Below, piece by piece: positions 12,820 to 24,116 of a stretch of 64,000 nt of DNA. The notes beneath the pieces are model-generated. The model saw only the letters and a program-made list of their open reading frames with translations. It was not told the origin of the DNA and did no database searches. The position numbers were made by a program, and so were the translations under genes. How positions within the stretch are numbered: the first letter of the stretch is position 1; every line of letters starts with the position of its first letter. Origin of the DNA: Bolinopsis microptera (taxonomy: Eukaryota; Ctenophora; Tentaculata; Lobata; Bolinopsidae); contig NC_087074.1 of assembly GCF_026151205.1 (NCBI RefSeq), forward strand, positions 1,054,001 through 1,118,000, written 5' to 3'.

Positions 12820-14256
12820 ACTGACTAGACTGAAGTACAGAACTACTGATGAACTACAGGACTACTGACTAAAACATAACCAGACTACTGACTGAACTAC
12901 AGACTACTGACTGAACTACAGGACTTCTGACGGAAGTACGACTACTGACTGAAGTTACAGACTACTGATGAAACTACAGACTTCTGACTTGAAGTACAGA
13001 CTATGGACGGAAGTACAAGACTACTGACTGAAACTACGATACTGACTGACCTACAGACTACTGATGAATACAGACTACTGACTGAAGTACAGACTACTGA
13101 CTGAAGTACAGACTACTGACTGAACATACCGACTACAGAACTGAACTACAGACTCTGACTGAACTACAGACTACTGACTGAACACAGGCTACGACTGAAA
13201 TACTGTACTGACTAAACTACAGACTACTGCTGACAGTACAGATACTGACTGAAACTACAGACTTCTGACTGAAGTACAGACTACTGACTGAAGTACAGAC
13301 TACTGACTGAAGTTACAGACTACTGTCTGAAGTACAGACTACTGACTGAAGTACAGATACTGACTGAACTACAGACTACTGAACTGAACTACAGAATACT
13401 GATGAACTACAGACTACTGACTGAACTACGACTACTGACTGAACTAAATGCTAACTGACTAAATACTCAAGACTACTGATCCTGAAGTACAGACTTACTG
13501 ACTGAACTACAGACTACTGACTGAAGTACAGAATCACTGACTGAAGTACAGGACTACTGACGAAGTACAGACTATGACTGAACTACAGACTACTGACTGA
13601 AAGTACTGACTTACTGACTTGAAGTACGACTACTGATGAAGTACAGGACTACTGAAGAAGTACAGACTACTGGGGACTGAACTACAGACTACTGACTAAA
13701 CTAAGACTACTGACTGAACTACCAGACTACTGACTGAACTACAGACTACTGATGATAGTACAGACTACTGACTGAAGTACAGACTACTGACTGAATACAA
13801 GACTACTGACTGAACTACAGACTACTGACTGAAGTACAGCTTACAGACTGGAGTACAGACATACTGATGAACTCAGACTACTGATGAACTACAGACTACT
13901 GACTGAAGTCAGACTACTGACTGAAGTACAGATACTGTATGAAGTACAGGCACTACTGATCGGAACTACAGACTACTGACTGAATACAGGACTAAGACTG
14001 AAGTACAGACTATGACTGAAAAGTACAACTACTGACTGAACTACAGGAATTACTGACTGGAACTACAGGACTACTGACTGAAGTACAGGACTAATGACTG
14101 AAGTACAGACTACTGACTGAAATACAGGACTACTGACTGAACTAAGACTTTACTGACTGAACTTACAGACTTACTGACTGAAACTACGGGACTACGGACT
14201 GAACTCACATGCTACTGACTAAACTACAGACTACTGAACAGAAGTACAGACTACTT
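12820..14256. repeat. 19-bp minisatellite, unit 2
   Basis: Second array of the GACTACTGACTGAAGTACA unit, about 75 copies, with the same kinds of indels as the first array. Confidence 0.95.
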
Positions 14257-14910
14257 TGGGGGGACCGTCATCAGTGAGACATATACACCCACGTTTAGTA
14301 ACCTGGACCACCTCCACATCCTCCACCACATCACCCTTCTTTAGTTGTAGCAGGTGTGCTCCATGGTTCATGGCAGTTACAATGTACTCAACTGCACTGT
14401 CTGCGAGTTGTAACACTGTTACATTAACACTGTATACATTTGCCACTGATTTACACTGTTTACATTTACACTGTTACATTTACAATGATTTACACTGTTT
14501 ACATTATGTTTACACTTCTAACCAATATTCTAGTGAGTAGCTACAGTGAGAAATTGTGTTACCTTATCCACAGTAACTTAATTTATCTACTAAAATGAAC
14601 CTTCTAGATCTAAGACAGGGTACAACTCACCTGTTTTCAGGGTTAATGAGGAGGACTCTGGCGGCTAACTTGCGTTTAGCAGGTACACCTCCAGTACAAT
14701 CTGACTGTTGTACATGTCTTCGATGTATTAGGTGTACGGAGCCCTGTTAGGGATCATTCGGGTCAAACAGGGGATTATTTAGTTGTGAATAAAAAGAAAA
14801 CATCGCGATAAAATAAACATTAGTAAGTTTTTAAGTAACAAGTAATATATTTAATAGCCAGATGAAGAAAATAGCTCCATGGACCAAGTAGAAATAAAGC
14901 TCCTCTAGCA

Positions 14911-15825
14911 TAGGAACTGACCCGGATATCGGCTCTGAATCGGTTCCAGCGGATATTCGGCTTTAATCTCCGGTTCGCGGTTCCGGTTTGTCCGGTTTCA
15001 AAAATTTGGCCCGGATTTCAAACAGGACATTCTTTTTTAAGTGTTCCTAAATGTTATAATATTTCTGTCAAAATTCTTACTAAGGGGATCCAGTCCATTG
15101 CTCCTCAGTGACCGGTAAATTCAGCCTCCACGGTCGCCTGTTATCTGTCAGCGAATGTTCAAGACCCGTTGATGTGAGATTTTTGAGTTTGGGTTAGAGT
15201 CAAAACAGCTTCCATTTATGCTTTACTTATGAGCTTTCAAGGCAGAGCCCAGAGGGTCCCTGCTTTATTGTGGTAAACAACCCGTTTGCTAACTCCCCTT
15301 ACATGTCAAGATAAAACAAACGGACATCTTGCCATTAAAAAACTTTGGACTTATCCTCGGTTATATTGACCGCCCACGAACTTATAAGAGCTGCACTGGC
15401 TTGCTGGATCTTGGCTTTATATGAAGCAATTGTACATTTGTGTAAGCAAGGCGCAGTGAATTCTTGCCAATGTTGTTTTATTTCCAACTCGTTTCTAGCT
15501 TGCTCATACAGCAGATCAATCAGTGACCTCTGCCTGCCTCGCACAACATATCAAACAAGTGACGCTGCTCCAGCGCAGAAGTTTGGTTGAAATGTGAAAT
15601 GGGGCGTGACACAGTTAGTCGGACTGTAAGGCACTTTCTCATGTGTCCACATGGCTTTAATATTATAATTGATAAACCCCCACAATCAAGGATTAATCTC
15701 CAGTTTTCCGGCAGCCTTAAATATCTTCTTTCTTATTACCCGGTTCTCGGCCGGAAAATGCGACAACCGGAAATAATCCGGTCTTTTCTGGTCCGGCAGC
15801 CAAAACCTTGGACCGGTCGTTCCTA
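14911..15825. mobile_element. Non-autonomous hAT element, unit 3
   Basis: Copy of 579-1493. The left duplication CTCTAGCA at 14903-14910 is exact and the right one reads CTCTAGGCA. Confidence 0.8.
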
Positions 15826-15839
15826 CTCTAGGCAAAACG

Positions 15840-16619
15840 CGGGGGATGCAACGTCAAATTAATGTCAATATGTCAATTAATGTCAATTAATGTCTAATTT
15901 AATGTCAATTAATGTCAAGTTTTGCAAAATTTTGGAATACTGACATTATAATTGACATGATATTTTTCGACAGAGATTATGTAGTTCTACCATTATTTTT
16001 AGCACTTGGAGAACGTTTTTATCAACAATTATTCCACACTACTATCCACATATGGACAATGTGGAAATGTGAAAAAATTCAGACATCTAAACAATAATAC
16101 TAAAGTAAATACGGTTTCCCGAATTTAATTTCTTAAATGGGCTGGCCATCCATGGGCGTGGTTCTCAACATCATCAGACTTAAAAACCACATTAAACGAA
16201 ATGCCCCTTCATGACATTTATTTTTGAATAACGAATTTTAAAACGCTAAACATTACTCCTTCATACTAAAAAAAAGACCGATTCTAGATATTTTACTGTA
16301 TTAAGATAACCAATAAAATATGGGGTGGCCGGTGGGGACCGAGATGGAAAGGGTTGGAAGCTGAAATTTTTTGGAGGTCTTTGACCTAAGGATCAACAAG
16401 TAAGAAATATAGAATTTATTTAAGGACATTTGTTTTTTTTGAAACGATCTAACTTACATAGACGTGAATATCTTGAATATTTATCGAATAATGTCATTAT
16501 GTCAATTACTGTCAATTAATGTCAATTAATGTCAATAATGGTCAATAATGTCAATTATGTCAATGTCAGTTTGGGGTTTTATGGAATACTGACAGTAATT
16601 GCCGTTTTGCAATCACCCC
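15840..16619. mobile_element. Second hAT-like element, unit 3
   Basis: Copy of 1505-2295, with the right-hand AGCAAAAC duplication at 16620-16627 and GTCAATTAAT repeats near both ends. Confidence 0.75.
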
Positions 16620-18419
16620 AGCAAAACAGTCCCTAAGTGGAAGAGTACCTACAGGATTACCCCCAAGGAAGGTACATCTCAGTCCGTTAGCAGCCTGTTT
16701 CTTAACGGTAGTGATATTAACAAGGGACCTGGCGTCAGAGAAGAGAACTTGGTTATGTTCTCCGAAAGTGCTTTCTCCTACCGCGTCAGTCCTGTGTTAT
16801 TAGACTGTGTTACATTAGACAGTTAAAATATGAGATGATTAAAATTTATCTCCCTGCCTAAAATTAAAAATAAAATTTTTTTTTAAAAAAAAATTATAAA
16901 ATGTTATCGACCCTGACTACACTGCCAGAGGCTACCCCACCCAATTATACGAGTGGCCAGAAGTAACGCCATACGCGACCCTTTAATAACTCACGTAATT
17001 CTGCTTAGAATTGCACAGAAATTTCAGAGATTATAGATATGAGTCAACTTATTATTGTATTATGCTATCCAAACTCTGGAGAGAGAAATTAAAAACAATT
17101 TAATAATCCCCCGGGGCCTGCACAATTTATAACACACCTCACCTAAAATAAGGTTGCCAACCTGAACCGTATCTGACCACCACCGGACAATTATCACACT
17201 TCTTCTGGCAGCACTGCCACTCTTGTGAGGAAGGCTGTTACTCCCTTGACTCCCCCGTTCACCATGTACCCGTACTTCTTCCACACTCTGGATGACTCCT
17301 TGTAGCACTGTTTTTTAATGTTAACAACTTCAACTATCAGTACATCCTAAACTGTATTTTTTTTTAAACTAGTCGCACAATCATTTAAAGTATTTTTAGA
17401 TGAAAACCTACGGAAATAAGGTTCCGGCAAATAAGCAACATTGAACATTTCATACTAAAATGATATTCTTATGAAGAAGGTAAGGTGGTCACTAGTCCTT
17501 TAAATCGATGAAATCACCTACCATATTCTTGTTGAATTCTGTTGCTTTGACAGAAAACGCCACTATCTCCTGGTTTGGTGGTGAGGGTTTGAGTTTGCGG
17601 TCTTGTCAACAGTAACTACATCAAACAACGGGGCAGGATAAGAAACTGTCCACTGATACAACGTCACAGAGGTCTAGTTCCTGACATTAAGTGGAACTTT
17701 AAAGGAGCTTAAAGAATGATCTACTATGTTATAGGTGGCTTACATTATAAATTGATGTTCAAAAACGAAGGCTGTTTAGGAAATTGTTATGAATTAATTT
17801 AGTATCGAATCTCTGAGTTTGAGAGTATAGAACAGGTGTGCGTCGAACTCTCACGCCAGTCTGTAAGTACATTTCTCTTCTTCAAATCTCACAGAGCGAA
17901 ACTAACCTCTTCACCTTCTGCTTCCTACGTTCACTTCAGCGTTGGGTTCTCGATAACACTGTTAAATTCCTCGCTGTGATAGTACCTAGCATATTATGAT
18001 AATAATTAGATATGGCCTCAACACAAGAATTCCAATATTGATATAAATTACTTCTTTTTTACATTAGTTTCTTCATTTCATTTTTCATTCGGTTTGCATT
18101 TAACATTGCACTATTTGTTATCAAATATTTTATCTTAGCTAGATCTAATTCAAGTTATTTGGTGCACACATACAATTTAACATAGAAATGCATATTTCAC
18201 ATTACCTCTGATAAAGCCAGTCAATCCATTGGGCAGTTCACATACCACATCAAACCTCACCAACTTCAGAAAACTCAACACCGAGCATCAGCATACAGGG
18301 GACAGTTTCTAAAAACAGAATATCCACTTAATATGTTTGTTAGAGAGTGATATTTTGGATTTGTTGCCAATGAGACGAGTACAAAGGTCAGGTCATAGCA
18401 AGTGTATTATCAACTTATT

Positions 18420-19035
18420 ACACAGAATGTCGTGTGTGTCTGTGGGTGTGGTCTGTGTGTGTGTCTGTGTGTAAATTTCCAACGGATATACAAAAAAAAC
18501 GGTAATAGTTACGGGACTGGTTTTGCTCGGTATAGTGCCGGACAATCTGACGAAGCCAATAGCATTTTATAAAAATCGGCCGGTGGTTACGTGGTTTAAT
18601 TGATGGTTTTGTACACAAAATATGTTACCTACTAAAAAGGCTGAGAAGAACGCAAGAGTTACGGGGCTAGCTCCTCTCTGCATATGTAGCTAATATATTA
18701 CATGGCCGGTATATTACATGGTCATATAATACTATAACTTATTAGGGGAGGGTGTGCTCAAAACGGTCTGTTTGGACTGTAAGACGAGTTCATACTTTCC
18801 TACGACAATGTAATGCATGTTCACAAATATGATAGGCTGGTGTGGTTGCATGGTGTAGGTAATTTCTATTGATTATTTCATTAAGAATACATCTTTTAAG
18901 ATATCTTGGATACGTGAGGCACTCCCGAATAGAATTGCTCGGCCAATCGGGTATTTTGACTCAGCGGGTAATTACTCCTACCCTTTTTAACTGCGGCAGT
19001 GACATCCGGCCGTAGGCCGGGTACCTAGTAATAAT
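18420..19035. repeat. Dispersed GT/CT-containing repeat, unit 3
   Basis: Counterpart of 4080-4720 and 11260-11880. Confidence 0.7.
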
Positions 19036-19966
19036 CTATAATTAACAATAAATGTGTTAGTATACCTTGTATGTAAGATCTTCAATGGGTTGTTCCCAGA
19101 TCAGAAATAGAATCATCTTTAGACTTTTTTGGCTATGGATTTTTCGAGAATATAAGCTCTACTTTTTCTTTCTGAAAAAATACAATTTTTAGAATTCTGT
19201 AAGTTAATCAATATCCACACTCAGAAACACGGCCAGTTTCAGGTAATTTTGGCCAGCCGGACAAAATTGGTTCTACTCATGTGTAATTTGAAGAAAAATA
19301 CACCGATGCTGAATGAAAATCAACAGCCAGATTCGACGAGCATAAAATTTACAAAGAGTCTATCTGATGGCATACTCAGGAGTGATTTCGGTGTTTAATA
19401 TCGTGTAAACTAATTACAACTGTTTAGATGTTCACGTGACCATATTTGGTAAACAGAATACCCCACCTCCACAGTGCTACGTTGCCCAGGTTTAGGAAGT
19501 GTGATAAAAGGTTTGTTAAAGTTGCGGGAAGCTCAGCAACGAAACACAAAACTTTTATCGCAGAACGAAATATGACTATCTTCGAGGTATTTTACATCTG
19601 CATACACGCCATCTTCAACAATTTCACAGCCATGTTCCTGATACAATATCTGTGACATTCTTTCAGACTCTGTATTACTGTTCTAAATTAATGTAAGAGA
19701 TAAGCACTATTTTCATTCCCTATAGTGTTATTATATTTATGTATGTGTGTATATCTTTAATTGATTGTAATTAAACAATTTTAAGGCGTTAATGCAGAGT
19801 ACTTGCCTCGGGGTAGTGCAATCCATCAATAACATAAAAACTTTCGTATTAATATCATTTATACGCATATAATCATATTCATTTTTGTTCATTATCATTC
19901 ATATTGACCATAGCATGAGAGGTCTCGAGGTTCACTACACGGCATTTTTATACAAGTGTATATAAA

Positions 19967-20035
19967 GACTGGACTTGACTGAAGTATCAGACTACTGCCT
20001 GAACTACAGACTATGACTAAACTAGCAGAGGTCAG
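19967..20035. repeat. Truncated 19-bp minisatellite, unit 3
   Basis: Only about three units of the minisatellite remain before the sequence changes to non-repeat DNA, marking the right edge of the array. Confidence 0.8.
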
Positions 20036-20462
20036 TGTAGCTCAAGGTATTGGAACCAGTATATCCGGAGAAAACTTTGACGGAATGTAAATTTTGAAAT
20101 TTTGAAAATGTCCTATACCGGTATAGTAGGACATTTTCAGATTTCAGCTTTCCGCGATCCAAATTTCACTGTTTTGACTGAATTTTTCTTGAATGATCAT
20201 CTAGCAATAAGGTCACTGAGGATGGCACAAGACACGATTGAGGCACTGAAAGTTCTATTTCCAAAGAAAGCTTTGATAAATGGAAAGTCATCAGAATATG
20301 TATATTATTATTATAGGATGCAGTGAAACTATCGGACTACGATGCCACCCCATGGCACCATATTGACTCTGTTACATCGTTTCCTGTTATAAATATATAT
20401 ATATCTTTAAAAAATATATATATATATAATACATATCTTTTTTAAAGAGCAAATATACGAAC
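20036..20462. other. Junction region, no gene recognised
   Basis: AT-rich, with an AT dinucleotide tract near 20394-20430 and an imperfect palindrome (GAAAATGTCCTA arms) at about 20103-20138. A further exon of the neighbouring LDLa-like gene would be expected here or beyond, but I could not find one. Confidence 0.4.
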
Positions 20463-22205
20463 CCATCACAAATGTAGAGTTGGGGTAGTCTGCCACTTTG
20501 GGCCTCCTTGTCAGTGGGTCCCATTTTACACTCAAACACTACCTCGCTCTCACATCCCATCTCGTCTTCTTTGTTCTCACAGTCGAAATACCTGCGGGGT
20601 TGTCAGGGGTAACGCCGGGTTGTGGCTAACCTGTCAAACTACAAGCTGTTACACGAGAGATTGATCTGAATGGTACAGAGATTTCATTAAAATTATCAGT
20701 CATCAGTTTAGCTTCAATATGAAATTATATGCTAGAAAGGACGTACCCGTCGCAGAGATATATAGAATCGAGAGCAACTATAGGGTGTGCCTCATCATGG
20801 CGGTAGTTACAGATGAGCGTGTCACATTTTCTATCTGATACTCCAACTCCTGGACATCCACAGCCCTGGGTGGAGAGAGAGAAAGGTGTTAGGACAATGA
20901 GAGCTCCCAAATCTGGGTTGAGAGATTGTTTATTATCAATTCTGTGTGTTACAACTCTGAAAAGTGCTGTCATTTCAAATTTGAATATTCAATTATCCAC
21001 ATGGTGCCGGGTTCAATTAAGGGCAGGAAATAACAAAAAAATGGACAAAATTTTGACTAAACATACTTTCAACCAACAACATTACAACAAGACAGTCCTC
21101 CGTCAGAAGCAGCAGCATGTGCAGACACAAATAATACTCCGTCAAATAATACCTGGTAATTGGAAGCAGTCTCCGGGCAAAAGTTGCTAAAAACGCACAT
21201 CTCCCCACCGAAGAAGTCCCTCTTCTGTCTTGTGTAAATAACACTACTGTTCCAACATTTGAATACCTGTTCAATTGGAAACATAATATCAGGTATTTAC
21301 ATTGAGAGCGTCCTCTCCGACCCCAGTACTTAGTAATCAGATGTTGGAGACAGGGATTACTAGTGCCACTTTGTATTGAACATTGAAACAGGAGATTATT
21401 TTGGAATATTTGTCTAATTGGGATGTTAGAGCAATCAAATAGTAAGAATAGAGAATAAATAATGAAACCTGGTGGATGTTGTTATGAGAGGTAATATCGT
21501 GTACATTACAAGTTGTCCTGTAGTACTGGTCTATAATACTGTTATCACAATCCAGATCTGAGTTTAGTCCTGCACATTTTAATAACGTCAAATTTTATAT
21601 TCATTTTTATATGTTAACGAACAGTTTATTACGATAAAATCCAGCTTCATGCTCAATTACAAAATAAAACTTGAGCAATATTGCAGTAAGTAAGTTATAA
21701 CTTATTTATTTGATTATATTATATAAAAGTTAAAACTAACTTCCGCAAACGATAAGGAGTTGAGATTTGTTCTCCTCCCCGCAGGATATGGGGCTATCTA
21801 ACCGGGTTATAACGCAGTCAGCCAGAGTGGAGGAGGCGTGGTCACATCTCATGTTATCCCAGTACGATCTCTGTGGTTTGTGGTTTAGAGGTATGTCGTT
21901 TATAGATTAAGCGTATTTTATCCATACTTCTCCCATAGTACTATTGAATGTAGACTGTGGAATACACTCTTGCTAAAACTGATATCTGACAAGGGGCAGA
22001 TAAGGCCGCTACAACAAACAAACCTGTACTGAAACACGTGAAGTGTGGTGTGGTACCAGAATACCAGTGTTACCCAGTCCCAGGTCCCCACACACCACCC
22101 TGGCCACCTCATCTGTCAGGTTCCTGCCACACACCCCACCCCACTCCTTCAGTTCCGGGTGGTACAGCTCCACTACCCCGCCCTCTCCTAATCTCACCTC
22201 CTCAT
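20463..22205 (-). CDS. SRCR and LDLa-like domain extracellular protein (partial gene, six exons)
   Basis: Minus-strand exons in transcript order: 22024-22205, 21741-21870, 21469-21569, 21153-21266, 20747-20865, 20463-20591. All five internal junction phases agree. The first two exons form one scavenger-receptor cysteine-rich domain, seen in VVELYHPELKEWGGVCG, VARVVCGDLGLG and YWDNMRCDHASSTLADC. The next two are cysteine-containing linkers. The last two carry LDL-receptor class A-like sequence, seen in LCDGYFDCENKEDEMGC, with an intron splitting each CDG codon in phase 2. The donor after exon 2 is a weak GTTAGT; without splicing there, TAG would end the protein. Such proteins are secreted or membrane-bound receptors. 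Signal peptide, further exons and stop were not found. The gene's 3' part may lie beyond the tandem array or be lost. Confidence 0.75.
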
Positions 22206-22494
22206 CTGTAGAGGGGTGTGGGACTTTAACAAAATCTTATCTCCGCATTATTATGTAATATCACGAATAATAATATGTAAGTATAATTAACATACCAATG
22301 ATGTAAGAACTCTGACTCGCTAAGATATCTTGCAGTGCAAAATAAAGATTTTCATTAAAATCTGAGATTTACCTGAATAAGTTTGGTGAACTAGGTATAT
22401 GAACACTAGTAATAGATTAAGAGAGGATGATGGTGGTATAATGTGTACGTGTTCTCGTACGAATCTGTCCGTCTTCAACATCACTTAAATCATC

Positions 22495-22630
22495 AGCAAC
22501 TAAACTAAAGTTGGTTATACAGCAACTAAACTATAGTCGGTCATATAGCAACTAAACTAAAGTCGGTTATATAGCAACTAAAATATAGTCGGTCATATAG
22601 CAACTAAACTATAGTCATTAGTCGGTTATT
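22495..22630. repeat. 26-bp tandem repeat, about five copies
   Basis: Unit AGCAACTAAACTAAAGTCGG plus TTATAT, with small changes between copies. Confidence 0.85.
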
Positions 22631-23119
22631 GATACAAAAACTTGGAATTATCGAAAATGTTGTTATTCTACCACTACCAGATTGAGCCAACGTTGAAAAA
22701 AACAAACATTGGTCGAAATGGTAAACGATTGCGAAGTTAGTAGCAGAGGCTTAAACAATCGGATACTTGGGGAAGTTAGCCAAATGTTTCTGCAACGTGA
22801 CAGTGATTAACTAATCAGTTTCCGGTGCACTGTGCAGTTGCCACATGTTGCATATCACTTGTCCATGCCGGCCTGCCGGCAGGCGAAAAGAGAAATACAA
22901 CGTGCGATCAGGCAAATATCTTAATCAAGCAAATACTTGAAATATCTTAATCGTCGATAATCATGACAAACATTGATTCCTAGCTCCTCTCTCTCTACAT
23001 ATAAGTAAAACTGTGGAAGTTAGGGTGCTGAACGTATAAATAACGAATATTAAAATCATCTTGTTATGAAATACTAGCTTACTAGCTGGCAGCTCACCAC
23101 AGACCGGTGCCTGTTGAGT

Positions 23120-23168
23120 GTTACTACTTACTACTACTTACTACTTACTACTACTTACTACTACTACT
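23120..23168. repeat. TACTACT microsatellite
   Basis: Imperfect tandem TTACTAC/TACTAC tract. Confidence 0.85.
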
Positions 23169-23332
23169 GTTCATTAATAATAATCCCTGTTTACACAGCT
23201 GTGGAGGAGAGGGCCCCAAAAGAAGCCATGAAATAGCGTGTTATATCATTGTTAATATCGATGATAGCGCAATTAGTTTACAATGCAACTTTGTCATCAG
23301 CATTGTACGGTCGGTTCTTTTGTATCAAAATT

Positions 23333-24116
23333 GCCCCACCCCTGTTCGGCGAACAGGTGTTCGTGTTACCAGATCATATGACTGCATAATAACAGTAACC
23401 CCTTGGCCTTGAATCTAAGTCTCTAGTCCCTAACACCGACTTCTCTTGACGTGATACCAGAGGCCTTCCTGCGTGCTGGTGTGGATTCCTGTTAAGGGAT
23501 CCCTGAACATGTATGTGTGGTTGACTGTACCATGCGTGTACCCCTCCGCTGTTAGCGTGTTGTAAGCTCCCCACTCGTCTGTGTAGATGATAGACCCAGG
23601 AAGAATCCACCGCCGGATGAGAGGGAGGAGAGTAGTTGCTCCACGTTTGTTGTTCGGACAAGGGAGGAGGAAGCATTGTCCTGTGTTTCTGTCAACTCCA
23701 CCAAGTACCCACATTCCCTCTCTGTATCCACCTTTGTTGTATTTCCTCTTTGCGAACTTAACTTCGTCTAATTCGACAACAACTCCAGGGCCACCAAGAG
23801 GACAAGAGTTTGCAAGCAGCCAATCAGACTTATATACCACATTTAAATCGTAATTATTTATTTCATTGAGCAATATAATACGTTACAATCAACGCTATTC
23901 GTAACTAATTATATCCGAGGGACCACATTTTAATCGTAATCAATAGTTCGATCCAGCAATTTACTATGCTACAATTTGAATTAATGGCAAATTATGCTAG
24001 TCGTAACTAATTGCATCCAAGATACATACCATTCAATTTCATAACATTTGCAGTCATATGATCTGCAGTAACCAATCAACTATTCGCGAACACCTGTTCG
24101 CGAACAGGGGTCGGGC
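23333..24116 (-). mobile_element. Merlin-type DNA transposon, internally deleted
   Basis: Inverted ends read GCCCCACCCCTGTTCG on the left and its near complement on the right (GCCCGACCCCTGTTCG). Similarity continues inward through a CGAACAGGTGTTCG palindrome and AGATCATATGACTGCA. The element encodes an ISXO2/IS1595-like DDE domain. No clear 8-9 bp target duplication was found. Confidence 0.75.
23430..23873 (-). pseudogene. Merlin (ISXO2-like) DDE transposase fragment
   Basis: The 147-residue frame matches the catalytic core of Merlin transposases. It has ELDEVKFAKRKYNKGG (first D), a GVDRNTGQCFLLP stretch, IIYTDEWGAYN (second D), and TVNHTYMFRDPLTG leading to TQEGLWYHVKR (acidic third position). 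The N-terminal zinc-binding region usual in the family is absent and the frame stops soon after the third motif. Activity is unlikely, since the protein is about half the normal length. Confidence 0.8.

Larger units (their letters stand above)
14262..19196 (-). pseudogene. RRP5/PDCD11-like 5' exons, unit 3, truncated by minisatellite
   Basis: Minus-strand exons at about 19065-19196, 18206-18308, 17907-17985, 17522-17680, 17143-17308, 16620-16791, 14631-14743 and 14262-14400, matching units 1 and 2. The last exon gives the cleanest uninterrupted reading (14231-14446, including LLQLKKGDVVEDVEVVQV) before it passes into the 19-bp repeat. The exon at 16620-16791 encodes an S1-3 start with NITTVKKQAANGLRCTF and runs into the hAT-like element. 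Because the hAT pair interrupts the coding path and the S1-4 domain is cut, this copy should not make a full protein. Confidence 0.6.
1..20035. repeat. Tandem array of ~7.2-kb units (about 2.8 copies)
   Basis: Three long copies follow each other head to tail, with units near 1-7085, 7086-14257 and 14258-20035. Landmarks recur in order at about 7.16-7.18 kb spacing: the CCATGG tract at about 25, 7180 and 14360, the hAT element pair, the GT-rich tract, and the 19-bp minisatellite. Copies differ mainly by single-base indels. Unit 1 alone has a long C run near 4722. The repeated segment contains gene exons, so it is a duplicated gene fragment rather than a simple satellite. Whether three copies exist in the genome, or assembly multiplied them, cannot be decided from the sequence. 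Confidence 0.9.
22206..23332. other. Upstream of SRCR gene, no further exons recognised
   Basis: Contains a 26-bp tandem repeat, a GCCTGCCGGCAGGC palindrome near 22873 and a CTA-rich microsatellite at 23120-23168. More 5' exons of the SRCR gene should exist but none stands out. Confidence 0.4.

Noticed and set aside
14231-14446. Stand-alone small gene for the 71-residue frame in unit 3
   Set aside because: Its N-terminal part is explained as the start of the S1-4 exon of the RRP5-like fragment and its end by the minisatellite.
1-20035. rDNA or histone repeat unit
   Set aside because: No rRNA-like conserved stretches or histone frames; the units contain RRP5-like exons instead.
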